A program made the position numbers and the translations under genes. Below are positions 43,455 to 54,348 of a stretch of DNA of 64,000 bases, piece after piece. The stretch comes from Imbricaverruca yamaguchii. Lineage: Eukaryota; Arthropoda; Thecostraca; Neoverrucidae. The notes under the pieces are model-generated. The model was not told where the DNA came from. It made no database searches and was given only the letters and a program-made list of their open reading frames with translations. The number at the start of each line of letters is the position of its first letter. Positions within the stretch are counted from its first letter, which is position 1. The stretch lies in NCBI GenBank assembly GCA_034440575.1, contig JAOTOL010001268.1, positions 335,001-399,000 on the forward strand, in the 5' to 3' direction.

Positions 43455-43765
43455 TCAGGGTTATATGGTTTTCGTGTGGATGTGCGGTATGCAGGATGCC
43501 GATTTGCCTGGATTGGTGCATTTAAAATGTTTTGATGTTTTCAGGCCAAATGTGAGCCATGGTGGGTACTTATGCTGTTTTTTTTGTTTATTTAGGAGGT
43601 ATATTCTATAAGGCCGTCTGGCAGTGTTTGTTTTTGTTTTTATATTTTTGTGTTCTCTTGTTGTGCCTTGTGGGGTCCTAAGTCCTTCCCTTACGTGTGG
43701 TGAGGGATAGTGTTGCTTGGGATAATATTGAAGAAAATAAAGGTATAAATTTTGCCGTCTGACAT
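43455..43765 (+). mobile_element. AT-rich insertion in the 32-bp array, possible LINE 3' tail
   Basis: About 310 bases of AT-rich sequence with T-rich runs and an AATAAAGGTATAAATTTT end split two copies of the 32-bp unit. The polyadenylation-like end suggests a retrotransposon 3' UTR or a processed transcript. No coding frame is recognised. Confidence 0.5.
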
Positions 43766-43775
43766 GGTGGGGTCG

Positions 43776-45565
43776 GTATCGTCAGGGCCGTAACTGAAGA
43801 TGAGGTGAATCCACCATTACGTGCATGTCAGGCCATATGGTCTGACTTGTGGTTGGGGCTTCGTAAGTCAGGTGTCTGACTGTGGTGGGGTCGGTATGTC
43901 AGGCCGTCTGATTGTGGTGGGGTCGGTATGTCAGGCCGTCTGATTGTGGTGGGGTCGGTATGTCAGGCCGTCTGACTGTGGTGGGGTCGGTATGTCAGGC
44001 CGTCTGACTGTGGTGGGGGTCGGTATGTCAGGCCGTCTGACTGTGGTGGGGTCGGTATGTCAGGCCGTCTGACTATGGTGGGGTCGGTATGTCAGGCCGT
44101 CTGACTGTGGTGGGGTCGGTATGTCAGGCCGTCTGACTGTGGTGGGGTCGGTATGTCAGGCCGTCTGACTGTGGTGGGGTCGGTATGTCAGGCCGTCTGA
44201 CTGTGGTGGGGTCGGTATGTCAGGCCGTCTGACTGTGGTGGGGTCGGTATGTCAGGCCGTCTGACTGTGGTGGGGTCGGTATGTCAGGCCGTCTGACTGT
44301 GGTGGGGTCGGTATGTCAGGCCGTCTGACTGTGGTGGGGTCGGTATGTCAGGCCGTCTGACTGTGGTGGGGTCGGTATGTCAGGCCGTCTGACTGTGGTG
44401 GGGTCGGTATGTCAGGCCGTCTGACTGTGGTGGGGTCGGTATGTCAGGCCGTCTGACTGTGGTGGGGTCGGTATGTCAGGCCGTCTGACTGTGGTGGGGT
44501 CGGTATGTCAGGCCGTCTGACTGTGGTGGGGTCGGTATGTCAGGCCGTCTGACTGCGGTGGGGTCGGTATGTCAGGCCGTCTGACTGTGGTGGGGTCGGT
44601 ATGTCAGGCCGTCTGACTGTGGTGGGGTCGGTATGTCAGGCCGTCTGACTGTGGTGGGGTCGGTATGTCAGGCCGTCTGACTGTGGTGGGGTCGGTATGT
44701 CAGGCCGTCTGACTGTGGTGGGGTCGGTATGTCAGGCCGTCTGACTGTGGTGGGGTCGGTATGTCAGGCCGTCTGACTGTGGTGGGGTCGGTATGTCAGG
44801 CCGTCTGACTGTGGTGGGGTCGGTATGTCAGGCCGTCTGACTGTGGTGGGGTCGGTATGTCAGGCCGTCTGACTGTGGTGGGGTCGGTATGTCAGGCCGT
44901 CTGACTGTGGTGGGGGTCGGTATGTCAGGCCGTCTGACTGTGGTGGGGTCGGTATGTCAGGCCGTCTGACTGTGGTGGGGTCGGTATGTCAGGCCGTCTG
45001 ACTGTGGTGGGGTCGGTATGTCAGGCCGTCTGACTGTGGTGGGGTCGGTATGTCAGGCCGTCTGACTGTGGTGGGGTCGGTATGTCAGGCCGTCTGACTG
45101 TGGTGGGGTCGGTATGTCAGGCCGTCTGACTGTGGTGGGGTCGGTATGTCAGGCCGTCTGACTGTGGTGGGGTCGGTATGTCAGGCCGTCTGACTGTGGT
45201 GGGGTCGGTATGTCAGGCCGTCTGACTATGGTGGGGTCGGTATGTCAGGCCGTCTGACTGTGGTGGGGTGGGGTCGGTATGTCAGGCCGTCTGACTATGG
45301 TGGGGTCGGTATGTCAGGCCGTCTGACTGCAGTGGGGTCGGTATGTCAGGCCGTCTGACTATGGTGGGGTCGGTATGTCAGGCCGTCTGACTGTGGTGGG
45401 GTCGGTATGTCAGGCCGTCTGACTGTGGTGGGGTCGGTATGTCAGGCCGTCTGACTATGGTGGGGTCGGTATGTCAGGCCGTCTGACTGTGGTGGGGTCG
45501 GTATGTCAGGCCGTCTGACTATGGTGGGGTCAGTATGTCAGGCCGTCTGACTGTGGTGGGGTCTC
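43776..45565. repeat. 32-bp array, about 54 copies
   Basis: Units are GGCCGTCTGACTGTGGTGGG then GTCGGTATGTCA. Very homogeneous; variants (CTATGG, CTGCGG, one extra GGGTG) cluster near 45220-45540. The leftmost 100 bases are decayed. Confidence 0.99.
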
Positions 45566-45654
45566 CACGTCAGGCATACTGCGGCGATGTGCGCACTTTA
45601 CAGACTCCCGGGGGTTACGGGTGCACTGGTGCGGCTGTTGGCTGTACAACGTAC

Positions 45655-45885
45655 AGTGTGTGTTTTATGTCACTTATCGCTATATAGCGTCATAGTCACG
45701 TCTCTAGTGTCACATAGCGCAACATAGCGTCATGTAGCGTCACATAGTGTCACGCAGCGTCATGTAGCGTCACGTAGCGTCATATAGTCATGTAGCGTCA
45801 TATAGTGTCATATAGTGTCATGTAGCGTCATGTAGTGTCATATAATGTCATGTAACGTCACATAGCGTCATATAGTGTCGCATGG
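45655..45885. repeat. 11-12-bp TAGCGTCATG array derived from a SINE core
   Basis: About 20 irregular copies of GTCATGTAGCGTCACATAGC-type units. The array runs directly into a SINE fragment whose core contains ATGTAGCGTCGCC, the likely seed. Confidence 0.93.
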
Positions 45886-45990
45886 CGCTATGTAGCGTCG
45901 CCAGCCTCCACGCCGATTGGCCGCGGCCGATGAGCAGCAACAGACGGACCTCCTCGAGCCCGCACGCAGCCCTTCGGCTGGAAGAGGGGC
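45886..45990 (-). mobile_element. SINE fragment (truncated)
   Basis: TATGTAGCGTCGCCAGCCTC, CACGCCGATTGGCCGCGG and GATGAGCAGCAACAG match the body of the SINE at 49082-49243; the tRNA head is missing or diverged. Confidence 0.75.
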
Positions 45991-46901
45991 ACCTTATCCA
46001 TGGACTACTCGGTTTCAGGTTTCACGGCACATTAGCGTTGATGCTATGTAGAAATGCTTTCATCTCCCTGCGTACTCTCATCTTTGTGAAGATCGGCAAA
46101 AATCGTTGAGAATTCTTGAAGTGTCCGTACCAAAAACTACCGATAATGTTTTAATGTGAAACGTACGACTCAACAGTTCGTCTGTCTTGGCTAAATGCAC
46201 GGTTAAAGCAGTTTGTACAGTCGTTTGCACTTTGACAGTAGCATCATGCAGATTGAGGGCGCTGCAATATCAGCACCACCAGTCGGCACCAGCCTGGTGC
46301 GGGAGATGCCCCAGCACCACACAAGCTGACTGGCCACCAGCCCATTCAATGTCGCGGCGATGGGGAAACGCCAGGCGGCAAGGTGACATTACTCTGAGCA
46401 TATATATCACCATACCTCACCATCCCACAGTCTAAACTGGCAGCCTTGCATTGATCAACGTTCAAACCGCAGAGTTAAAACCGTACTCGTAGGCAGGCGA
46501 ACAGGCAACGTCGTGAGAAATTGCAGCAAATGGTGGCGTTATGCCACAACTAAGCCACTACATGTATGCAGCAGCAATATACAAGTAATGTTATGTCACA
46601 ACTAAACCACTATATGTATGCAACAATAATACACAACCAAAGAAAGAAGACTCATGCATACCCGGCTCACGAACAGAACATGTGCTAATTCAGATTACGG
46701 ATGACTGCAGCCCCCCCCCCCGACACCAACTGGAGAGAGATTTAACCTCTGCTGCAAATTTCATCCGAAAGTTTGCTGGGTGACTGTACGGAACACTGAG
46801 TCTCGCTTAAGCCGCGGTTGTTGTGTGGACTCTGAATCCATCACCCAATCTGGGAATTCCAGCACAAGGGAGTAATTAAACTGCAGACGGTCTAACGTAC
46901 C
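45991..46901. other. Unique sequence without a supported gene
   Basis: Mixed composition. A 55-bp tandem duplication lies at about 46540-46645 (GTTATGCCACAACTAAGCCA and a variant). A C-run is at about 46712. No gene seen. Confidence 0.6.
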
Positions 46902-46907
46902 GTGACG

Positions 46908-47160
46908 AGAGGCAGTCACGTGTCACCGTCACGTATGGCCGTCACTGAGACCGTCACGTGTGATCCTCCTACACAGCAGCACGCAGCGCGTGTTCCCCGA
47001 CAGCACTGCAGTGCTTCACCACCACGGCAGCCCACCGCGGCACCGTCACGTATGACCGTCACTGAGACCGTCACGTGTGATCCTCCTACACAGCAGCACG
47101 CAGCGCGTGTTCCCCGACAGCGAGCAGTGCTTCACCACCACGGCAGCCCACCGCGGCACC
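46908..47160. repeat. Tandem duplication of about 123 bp
   Basis: Two copies starting CACCGTCACGTATG and ending CAGCCCACCGCGG, nearly identical apart from an indel at GACAGCACTGCAGTG versus GACAGCGAGCAGTG that shifts frame between copies. Confidence 0.95.
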
Positions 47161-47705
47161 GGCACACTGAGGCACCACACCGGCACCACCACAGCACCAC
47201 AAAACCGTGGTACCAACACGGCACCACCAACACACCGAGGAACGGGCACCGCCAAGCCGAGGCACATGCACCACCGTGACACCAATATGGCACTCATACC
47301 ACGTCGGCAACGCCACAACACCATCACGACACGAACACACCATCACGGCACCACCACAACACCAACATGGCACCACACGACATCACACCACCATCACGAC
47401 ACGAACACACCATCACGGCACCATCACAACACCATCACGGCACCACACAACACCACACCACTATCACGACACGAACACAACACCATCACGACACGAACAC
47501 AACACCATCACGGCACCACCACAACACCATCACGGCACCACCACAACACCATCACGGCACCACCACAACACCATCACGGCACCACCACAACACCACCACG
47601 CCACCACAACACCATCACGGCACCACCACAACACCATCATGGTACCGCACAACACCACACCACTATCACGACACGAACACAACACCATCAAGGCGCCATC
47701 ACACC
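47161..47705. repeat. ACCACAACACCATCACGGC array (24 bp and trinucleotide-like)
   Basis: Irregular units of CACCACAACACCATCACGGC with ACGACACGAACACAACACC variants. Frames give His/Thr-rich artefacts. Confidence 0.93.
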
Positions 47706-48289
47706 GAAGCATCACAGTTGCGACACATCCCAGCACCGACGTTGATTTCTGAAAAATTGTGTGGGCGGGGTGCAAAACATTGAAATAACGTGGACCCAAA
47801 TTGACTGAGGATGGCGTCACATACGATGAAGGTCCTAGGTCCTACGATAAAAGTTGAAATTGTTGAGGAGCCAAGTAAAACATCGGGGCCAGGGCCCGCC
47901 TCAGATGTACACAAATCGACGCCCATGCATCCCAGTCAACAACACCCAGCGGGTACCAATGCTTTGAACCTCTCCGAGTGGGTGCAATACTAAACGCCTG
48001 CCCTGCGTACCGGCATTACGTCCTACTTTCTGCGGCACATGCACGATAAATCGTCCGTAGTGACATGCCGGCTGAGGGGTCACTGGCCAGATCGGCGGCC
48101 GGGCTTCCTCCTGCGGACGGACCTCAGTGTGGTGATCTGCGTGCCGACCCCCGAGCGCGGCTGCAGTGTGGATACTGCGCCGTCTGTGTACTCAGCTCTT
48201 CATCTACTTCGGTCGGGCCCACCCAGTGTATCTGGCGGAGGCAGCCTTTGCCCGCTGTGTCATGCCACAGTGTCAATGCCGCAATGCCA
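47706..48289. other. Unique sequence without a supported gene
   Basis: Mixed unique DNA with short open frames on both strands and no recognised domain. Confidence 0.55.
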
Positions 48290-48665
48290 CAATTTCAGTG
48301 CCACAGTACTACAGCACCACAGCACCACAAAACCACAGCACCATAGTACCACTGCATCACCGCATCACCGTATCACAATACCACAACACCATAAAACCAC
48401 AGTACCATAGTACCACAACATCACATCACAGCACCACAGCACCACAGCACCGCAGTACCATAGCACCATAGTACCACAACACCACGAAACCACAGTACCA
48501 TAGTACCATAGTACCACATCACTTCACAGCACCACAGCACCACAGTACCACAGTACCATAGTACCATAGTACCACATCACCACAATACCACAGTACAACA
48601 GTACCACAGTACCACAGCACAACAGCACCACAGCACCACAGCACCACAGCACCACAGCATCACAG
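48290..48665. repeat. 9-10-bp ACCACAGC/ACCATAGT array
   Basis: Mixed units ACCACAGCACCACAGTACC and ACCATAGTACCATAGTACC. Confidence 0.95.
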
Positions 48666-48689
48666 CGTCAATGCCTTCGGTGACGTAAG

Positions 48690-48860
48690 AGGCGGCAGCT
48701 TCGCGTGAAACCTGTCGACAACCGGCCGCTGCACGGAAGCCACGACGACTTTCCTCGAAGTAGGGACGTTTCACCCATCGCCCTGGGCCGCGCTGGGCAC
48801 GTGAGACCGCCAGACGCGCAGTCAATGGACGAGCTCTCACGGTCCGGTCTGCGCGGCGTC
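48690..48860 (+). CDS. Candidate plus-strand exon (weak to moderate)
   Basis: After acceptor-like TAAG or GCAG (48689 or 48698), an open frame reads LRVKPVDNRPLHGSHDDFPR, continues SRDVSPIALGRAGHVRPPDA and QSMDELSRSGLRG, then enters a GTCCCAGC array. The amino-acid mix and GC third positions look coding, more so than the minus frame (GRWVKRPYFEESRRGFRAA), which has its own plausible splice sites. The donor is unclear (GTCCCA). No family is recognised. Confidence 0.3.
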
Positions 48861-48972
48861 CCAGCGTCCCAACGTCCCAGCGTCCCAAAGTCCCAACGTT
48901 CGAACGTTCCGACGTTCCGACGTTCCAACGTTCCAACGTCCCGACGTCCCGACGTCCCAGCGTCCCAACGCT
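48861..48972. repeat. 9-10-bp GTCCCAACGTCCCAGC array
   Basis: About 12 units of CGTCCCAAC, CGTCCCAGC, CGTTCCGA and CGTTCGAA. Confidence 0.94.
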
Positions 48973-49065
48973 GATTCTGCGCCGTGGTGTCAGGGTGAGG
49001 GAAACCTCTATCGGCAGGAGGCGGACTGCGGGGGCCGATCACAGAATGCCCGCGGGGCACTCGTT

Positions 49066-49259
49066 CGAAGGTCACCGTCAGGCTGGTTGATCATTGGCTT
49101 TACGACACATCGACCGTTGAGCCATGCAGCGTCGCCAATCTCTCGCGCCGATTGGTCGCGGGCGAAGAGTAGCGACAGGCGAGACTCGAACCCACAACCT
49201 TTCGATTGTGAGACGAGCAACTTACCCCTAGGCTACTCGTCCCCGAAGGTCACCGTCAG
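49066..49259 (-). mobile_element. tRNA-derived SINE with 16-bp target-site duplication
   Basis: The SINE body at 49082-49243 is flanked by CGAAGGTCACCGTCAG at 49066-49081 and 49244-49259, an exact 16-bp duplication. In minus sense, A box TAGCCTAGGGGTA (49223-49235) and B box GGGTTCGAGTCTC (49181-49193) form a tRNA-like head, followed by a body with GACGCTGCATGGCTC and GTCGTAAAGCC. It is a recent, well-preserved insertion. Confidence 0.95.
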
Positions 49260-49689
49260 CTGGAACGCCATTCAGCAGGGGTCGGGGATGCACTCGAGCG
49301 TGTGCAATGAAAGGTCTCTGTTTGCTCTCAAAGTGGTGTATTTTCCATTGACGGACGAAGAGACACTGGTTGAAAGATCTGTTGAGCGTGGTGGGGGGCA
49401 TTCTAACCTCGAGGGTTGTCTTTTCTCGGTTAGAGGGGCGCCACCATTCCATGGGGGACACAGGGTGGCACACGCCGTCCAGTGTCCTGTATCCGCTTAC
49501 GTGTGACTGGAAGATCCGAGCAGGAACATTAGGAAGCCACGAGTAGTAATTGCGCCGAGTCAGCTCTATTAGTTCATAAAGTATGGGCACTTAACAATTA
49601 AGACGCACACACGATAAGGTTGGCAATGTTGCCGACAGTTAGTGTAATTCGTTGAGCCTCCACTGCTGCGGTGGTGTTGCGCTCATAAC

Positions 49690-49858
49690 TCACACGGTCG
49701 GTGGATTGGATTGTGGCTTTACGACGCACTCAGCAGCTAATGCCATATGACATCGCCTGGCTCTCACCCTGGCGGGAAAGACGAGCATCGCGGAGAATCG
49801 AACTCCGCACCTCGGGCGTGCCAGAAGCTTAGTTTAACCACCGAGCTACCGACGCCCC
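49690..49858 (-). mobile_element. tRNA-derived SINE, second family
   Basis: In minus sense the head reads GGGGCGTCGGTAGCTCGGTGG (A box, 49838-49851) and GGAGTTCGATTCTCC (B box, 49793-49808). The distal part has TTACGACGCACTCAGCAGCT and CATATGACATCGCC, parallel to the core of the other SINEs. No clear target-site duplication. Confidence 0.85.
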
Positions 49859-49859
49859 T

Positions 49860-50348
49860 TTAGGGGTCATCCAAGCGCGGTCAAATGCAATACCAGGCTT
49901 CACATCGTGGCCACAGTCTACAAAGCTGCAGTGTTGCAAACCTCGCATGCATGCAACGCAAATCAGCGAAGAGCAAATATGCGCGTCGGTAGCGTCGTCG
50001 AGAGCGACACTTCAGAAACCGGTCAGTCGTCTCGACTGGACAATCAAGGAGTGTCGGGACAAAATAACATTACGGGAAGTCGCCGGCACAACTCTGAACG
50101 CAAAATGACGTTGATGTCCGTCAGCATAAAAAGAACACGAGATCAAAGCGTGGCGAACTGTCAGTGCAGCATGACTTCTGAAGCACTAAGGCCACACATC
50201 AGTTGGTGGTAAAGTGCGGCTGGTACAAGTGGTAAGCGCGGGTGGCATAGGTGGTAAAGTGAGTGGTGAAACCGTGGGTAGCATAAGCGTGCCCAATGCA
50301 GGGAGGGACGGCAGCATCACTTCTTATATAAGTGTATTCTGATAAGTC
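49860..50348. other. Unique sequence
   Basis: A plus frame at 49907-50212 (Ser/Arg/Asn-rich, 101 codons) has no recognisable domain. Short GTGGTAAAGTG or GTGGTAAGCG repeats lie at about 50203-50265. Confidence 0.45.
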
Positions 50349-50600
50349 TCAGACGTCGCGTGATGACCGGCTGGCTCTCGGTTTGTTCGCGGGCATCGCA
50401 TCCCACACCGCCTGCCAACTGAGGAGAAAAGCGGCCACTTCACGGTTATGGTCCGTGGCGAGGAGTGGCAACGGCCGAGTGCACCGAGCGTGCGCTGCTC
50501 GCTTCGCCGCAGCATCCGCCAACTTGCTCCCGGAAATTCCCACATGGCTGGGCAGCCAACCAGAATCGCCCTGCGTCCCAAGCGGTGGGCAGCGGAAAGG
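50349..50600 (-). mobile_element. LINE fragment: RNase H domain of an I/R1/Jockey-like element
   Basis: The minus frame reads DSGWLPSHVGISGSKLADAA, then AKRAAHARCTRPLPLL and later FLLSWQAVWDAMPANKPRAS before a stop. W-x-PSHVGI-x-G-x-x-x-AD-x-AK is the conserved end of the RNase H domain of non-LTR retrotransposons, and the LLxxWQxxWD...NK pattern follows it in many of them. The usual Asn-Glu of G-N-E is Ser-Lys here, and no reverse transcriptase lies upstream, so it is a dead 3' fragment. Confidence 0.82.
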
Positions 50601-51427
50601 CGGCTTAGAATATCACGAAAACGCGGTATTCAATCGAAGTCTGAACATGTAAGAATACCTCTGTGCCGGCGGAGGTCAATTATCAGAGGACAATCAGATC
50701 GGTCAGGCAGCAGGGTTAAAAAAGAAACAACTGTGCCCTGGATTTTTGTCGTCCAGAACATCGAGTTCTCCTCTAATGTTACCCGTGGAATGCTTGATGT
50801 TACTTGAAATAAGCTGAAGCTTATCGCTCTTTCATATAAATGGCAGAAACAAGATGAGTCACCAAAACCGATTATCCGACATCCGAAAAATGCGGCTAAT
50901 TACCCCCTCTAAAGTATGTTGCTCCCAAAAATGTAATCTCGGCACACGATATTGCAGCAAATAAACCCAGCCAGCCAGGTCTCAGCCTGTCCCAGTCCGT
51001 GCCGAAGGATGAATATCCGCAGCGGCGACCAGCTCATCTGCTGGGTGGACTTCTCTCCTAGGGTCTAACCCTTCTTCCAGTCGGAGGGACACCGGACGAG
51101 AGGTGCGGGGGAATATTCCGTCCCCCTCCGCTAGCTACATTCATGCATGAGCGCTCGTTTGGGACGCTCGCAGTCCTCGGACGGCCTTGGCTCGACTTTT
51201 GCTCGACTTTGGCTCACACATCCTGCATTGCGGCTTAGATTGCGCTGCTTTCGATTTTGACCGACTTCGACCGTGATGCAGTGGTGGCAGTGGCATTCTG
51301 GTGCTTTGTTTTGGTGCGCTATATCTGTCCAAACAATGTCCATATGATGCGTGAATAAGCACGCAGACGGGAAATGCCGTAGAGCGATGATGGTGGTGAC
51401 CGGCCAGCTGAGGACAACACACTTTCT
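50601..51427. other. Unique sequence without a supported gene
   Basis: Low to medium GC. Possible further LINE remnants, but nothing identifiable. GCTCGACTTTTGCTCGACTT is a short duplication near 51190. Confidence 0.5.
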
Positions 51428-51838
51428 GTCAACTGGCGCCGTGTCTATCTGCCAACTGGCGCCGAGATCGTCTCCCAACCGGCGCCGGGTCTATCTGTTA
51501 ACTGACGCCGAGCTCGTCCGCCAACTGGCGCCGGGATCGTCCCCCAACTGGCGCCGGGATCGTCCCCCAACTGGCGCCGAGCTCGTCCCCCAACTGGCGC
51601 CGAGCTCGTCCCCCAACTGGCGCCGGGCTCATCTGTTATCTGACGCCGAGCTCGTCCGCCAACTGACGCCGAGCTCGTCCGCCAACTGACGCCGGGATCG
51701 TCCCCCACCTGACGCCGAGCTCGTCCCCCACCTGACGCCGAGCTCGTCCCCCAACTGACGCCGAGCTCGTCCCCCACCTGACGCAGGGCCCGTCCCCCAC
51801 CTGACGCAGGGCTCGTCCCCCAACTGGCGCCAGGCCCG
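51428..51838. repeat. 23-bp array, about 18 copies
   Basis: Units share GCCGAGCTCGTCCCCCAACT then GGC or GAC. Block structure of GGGATCG, GAGCTCG and GGGCCCG variants. Confidence 0.97.
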
Positions 51839-52035
51839 ACCGCCACAGGACGCGGCGGCCGGCCGGCACGATCGGCCTCTCCGGTGAGCCGCGGCCAGCC
51901 TGATTACGCCCGGCTCCATTCATTAATGTGCCTGTTTACTGGCGTGGCCGTGGTGAAAGTCCGCCACTCCCCGCCCCCTCCCCCTCGCCGCCGGCCGGGC
52001 ACGTCCCGACACCCTCAACAGCTGAGCAGAGCAGG
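51839..52035. other. Unique GC-rich patch between arrays
   Basis: Minus frame PERPIVPAGRRVLWRSGLAP runs into the 23-bp array. Plus has a TCTCCG with GTGAGC donor-like site at about 51883 and a frame MCLFTGVAVVKVRHSPPPPP from about 51928. Strand and coding status are unresolved. Confidence 0.3.
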
Positions 52036-52039
52036 CGAT

Positions 52040-52402
52040 CATCGGCAGCAGGACGAGGCAGCAGGACAGGGCAGCAGGACACAGGGGCAGCAGGACACAG
52101 GGGCAGCAGGACAGGGCAGCGGGGCACAGGGGCAGGACAGGGCAGCAGGCAAGATACAGCATGACGTAGCACCAGCCAGGATATATGGGCATGATGTAGC
52201 AGCAGGCAGGATACAGGGGCATGACGTAGCAGCAGGCTGGGGTAGGCAGGCCACAGCGGCAGGACGTAGCAGCAGGCAGGATACAGGGGCATGACGTAGC
52301 AGCAGGCTGGGATAGGCAGGACACAGCGGCAGGACGTAGCAGCAGGCTGGGGTAGGCAGGACACAGGCAGGACAGGGCGGCAGTACGGCGCAGCAGGACA
52401 CA
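52040..52402. repeat. GCAGGACA-type array with higher-order units
   Basis: Short units AGGACACAGGGGCAGC change after 52150 into longer ones with GGCATGACGTAGCAGCAGG and GGCTGGGGTAGGCAGG. Confidence 0.93.
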
Positions 52403-52499
52403 GGGGCAGGATGGGGCAGCAGGACGGAGCGGCCTGGCTCGCGCCAGTCCGCGATTACATCACAAATCCCCGTACAAATGCTCCTATCCTCAGCAATAA

Positions 52500-52672
52500 A
52501 CGTGGCTTGGCCCTCCCTTCAAACCACGACACCTGGCTTAGTGCAACTGCAAACCACCAAACCTGGCTTAACGTGTCCTTCAAATCGCCAAACCTGGTCT
52601 AACCCGCCCTTCAAACCGCCAAACCTGGTCTAACCCGCCCTTCAAACCGCCAAGCCTGACCTAACCCGGTCA
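52500..52672. repeat. 31-bp array, about 5 copies
   Basis: Units share CCTTCAAACCGCCAAACCTG and GTCTAACCCG. Left copies are diverged. Confidence 0.92.
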
Positions 52673-52794
52673 CAAAGCCTGTACTGACTGGACTCGAGCC
52701 GACCAGGCCTTTTCAAGCCGGTCTCCAACTGATATAATAGTCGAGTCAAAGAACGACAGAAAGCGTGATCGGGGGAGGTAGTTCTTGGCGCAAT

Positions 52795-53025
52795 GCCGCC
52801 CCGGTAGCCGCCCCGCTCATAGCCGCCCCGGTAGCTCACTTGGTTGGAGCGCTGGCCTGCACTGGTCTCCCCTGTACTGGCAACACAGGGTTCGGGTCGC
52901 TTCTCGCGCTCGCATTTAGCCCCCGGCCGGGAGTGTCAGTTGGCAGCTGGCCCGATAAGGCCGGGGACCAGCTACCGGGCGGCCGTGTCGGTGCATTGGC
53001 GGCACGTTAAACTTTCGGTCTAAAT
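52795..53025 (+). mobile_element. tRNA-derived SINE, third family
   Basis: A box TAGCTCACTTGGTTGG at 52832-52847 and B box GGGTTCGGGTCGC at 52888-52900, preceded by three GCCGCCCCGGTAGC or GCCGCCCCGCTCATA copies that look like a triplicated head start. The body includes CCCGGCCGGGAGTGTCAGTT and ends with GTTAAACTTTCGGTC. Confidence 0.82.
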
Positions 53026-53371
53026 TCTGCTGTTGAGCTGGAGTTCATGGATCGGGTGGTGGGGCCAGGGTTCACGCAACAAGCTCTGCTTAGCAATAGA
53101 ACCCTGGTTCCTCAAGCCACCCCAGCAACAATTCGGATTAAACTTCTTTTTGTTTAATGAAAGGATATGTTTCCCACGTTTCGGACGCCGTGGCGCATTT
53201 TCCGCTTCCGAGGGGCCCCTTCGACTAAATATTTCGTTCAGCCGAGCCAGAGGGGATGCACTCGACCTTCCCGAAGGAGTACCTTTTTCATTTGGATGGG
53301 CGTATGCAGCACGCAAAACCCTGGTGCAGCTCTAACGTCTTGCTAGCTGCCCAAAGTCATTCACGACTTGC
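53026..53371. other. Unique sequence, possible transposon remnant
   Basis: Contains CCAGGGTTCACG at about 53066 and GAACCCTGGTTCC at about 53098, an inverted pair, and a third ACCCTGGTGCAG at about 53319. No coding frame recognised. Confidence 0.4.
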
Positions 53372-53402
53372 GTGTATATATATATATATATATATTATAT
53401 AG

Positions 53403-53471
<69 letters not shown>
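53372..53471. repeat. (TA)n microsatellite
   Basis: About 100 bases of TA with two small interruptions (TATTATATAGATATATTATA). Confidence 0.97.
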
Positions 53472-53475
<4 letters not shown>

Positions 53476-54054
53476 TCTCGCCTTCATGAACAGCTGTTCC
53501 AGTGTTGGCACACGGTGTAACTGACCGCAGCTTGCAATGCTTCGATCGAGGAATCGGGGTTCGATAATGGGGACATAATTCTGCAACAGCAGAAATCTAA
53601 ACGAAATGAATGGCGATCAGAGGCGAAGGGGCGACAGGTAAAAGGTCCGACTTAAAGTGCATTCGTCATCGCATCCATAATCTGAGGTGGGGTGGCGACT
53701 GAGGGGCTGAGGAAGATTGAAGAGAGGAGTAACAGAACGGTATAACGGTGTTTCTGATTTGCAGATGCAGTCAAATCCTACAGTTCACCAATAGAGAAGC
53801 AGGGTTGCGCTGGGGCCCGTCAGTAGAATCGGATGTTAATTGATGAAAACATAGGACGCAAAAATCAGCATTTGGGTGGGGTCTCGAAGTGGTATAGATG
53901 CAACCCCAGTTGCCGTCTTTTGGATATAATACGACAAACCATATATTTGTCTTCTCACTAATTTGAAGGGACTTAGAGACCATACGCATAGGAGACCGAT
54001 CCTCCCGCTCCCCTCTGCGCTGTTCCCCCCCATCCGGTCTGCTCCGCCTCTCTC
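53472..54054. other. Unique sequence without a supported gene
   Basis: Moderate GC, short open frames only. Confidence 0.6.
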
Positions 54055-54348
54055 CTCGTCACCTAACCTCACATCACCTGACCTGACCTACCTCACCTGA
54101 CCTCACCTCCCCTCCCCACCCCTCCCTCTGCGCTGTTCTCCCCATCCGGTCTGCTCCGCCCCTCTCCTCGTCACCTGACCTGACCTGACCTGACCTCACC
54201 TCCCCTCCCGCTCCCCTCTGTGCTGTTCTCCCCCTCCGGTCTGCTCTGCCCCTCTCCTCGTCACCTCACCTCACCTCACCTCACCTCACCTCACCTCACC
54301 TCACCTCACCTCACCTCACCTCACCTCACCTCACCTCACCTCACCTCA
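54055..54348. repeat. Pentamer tract CCTGA/CCTCA with a larger duplication
   Basis: Segments of CACCTGACCTGACC and a pure (CCTCA)n run at about 54262-54348. A larger unit with CTCCCCATCCGGTCTGCTCC recurs at about 54024, 54138 and 54230. Confidence 0.93.

Noticed and set aside
46908..47160. Possible coding frame QRVFPDSTAVLHHHGSPPRH on the plus strand
   Set aside because: The two tandem copies differ by an indel that shifts the frame, so coding constraint is unlikely.
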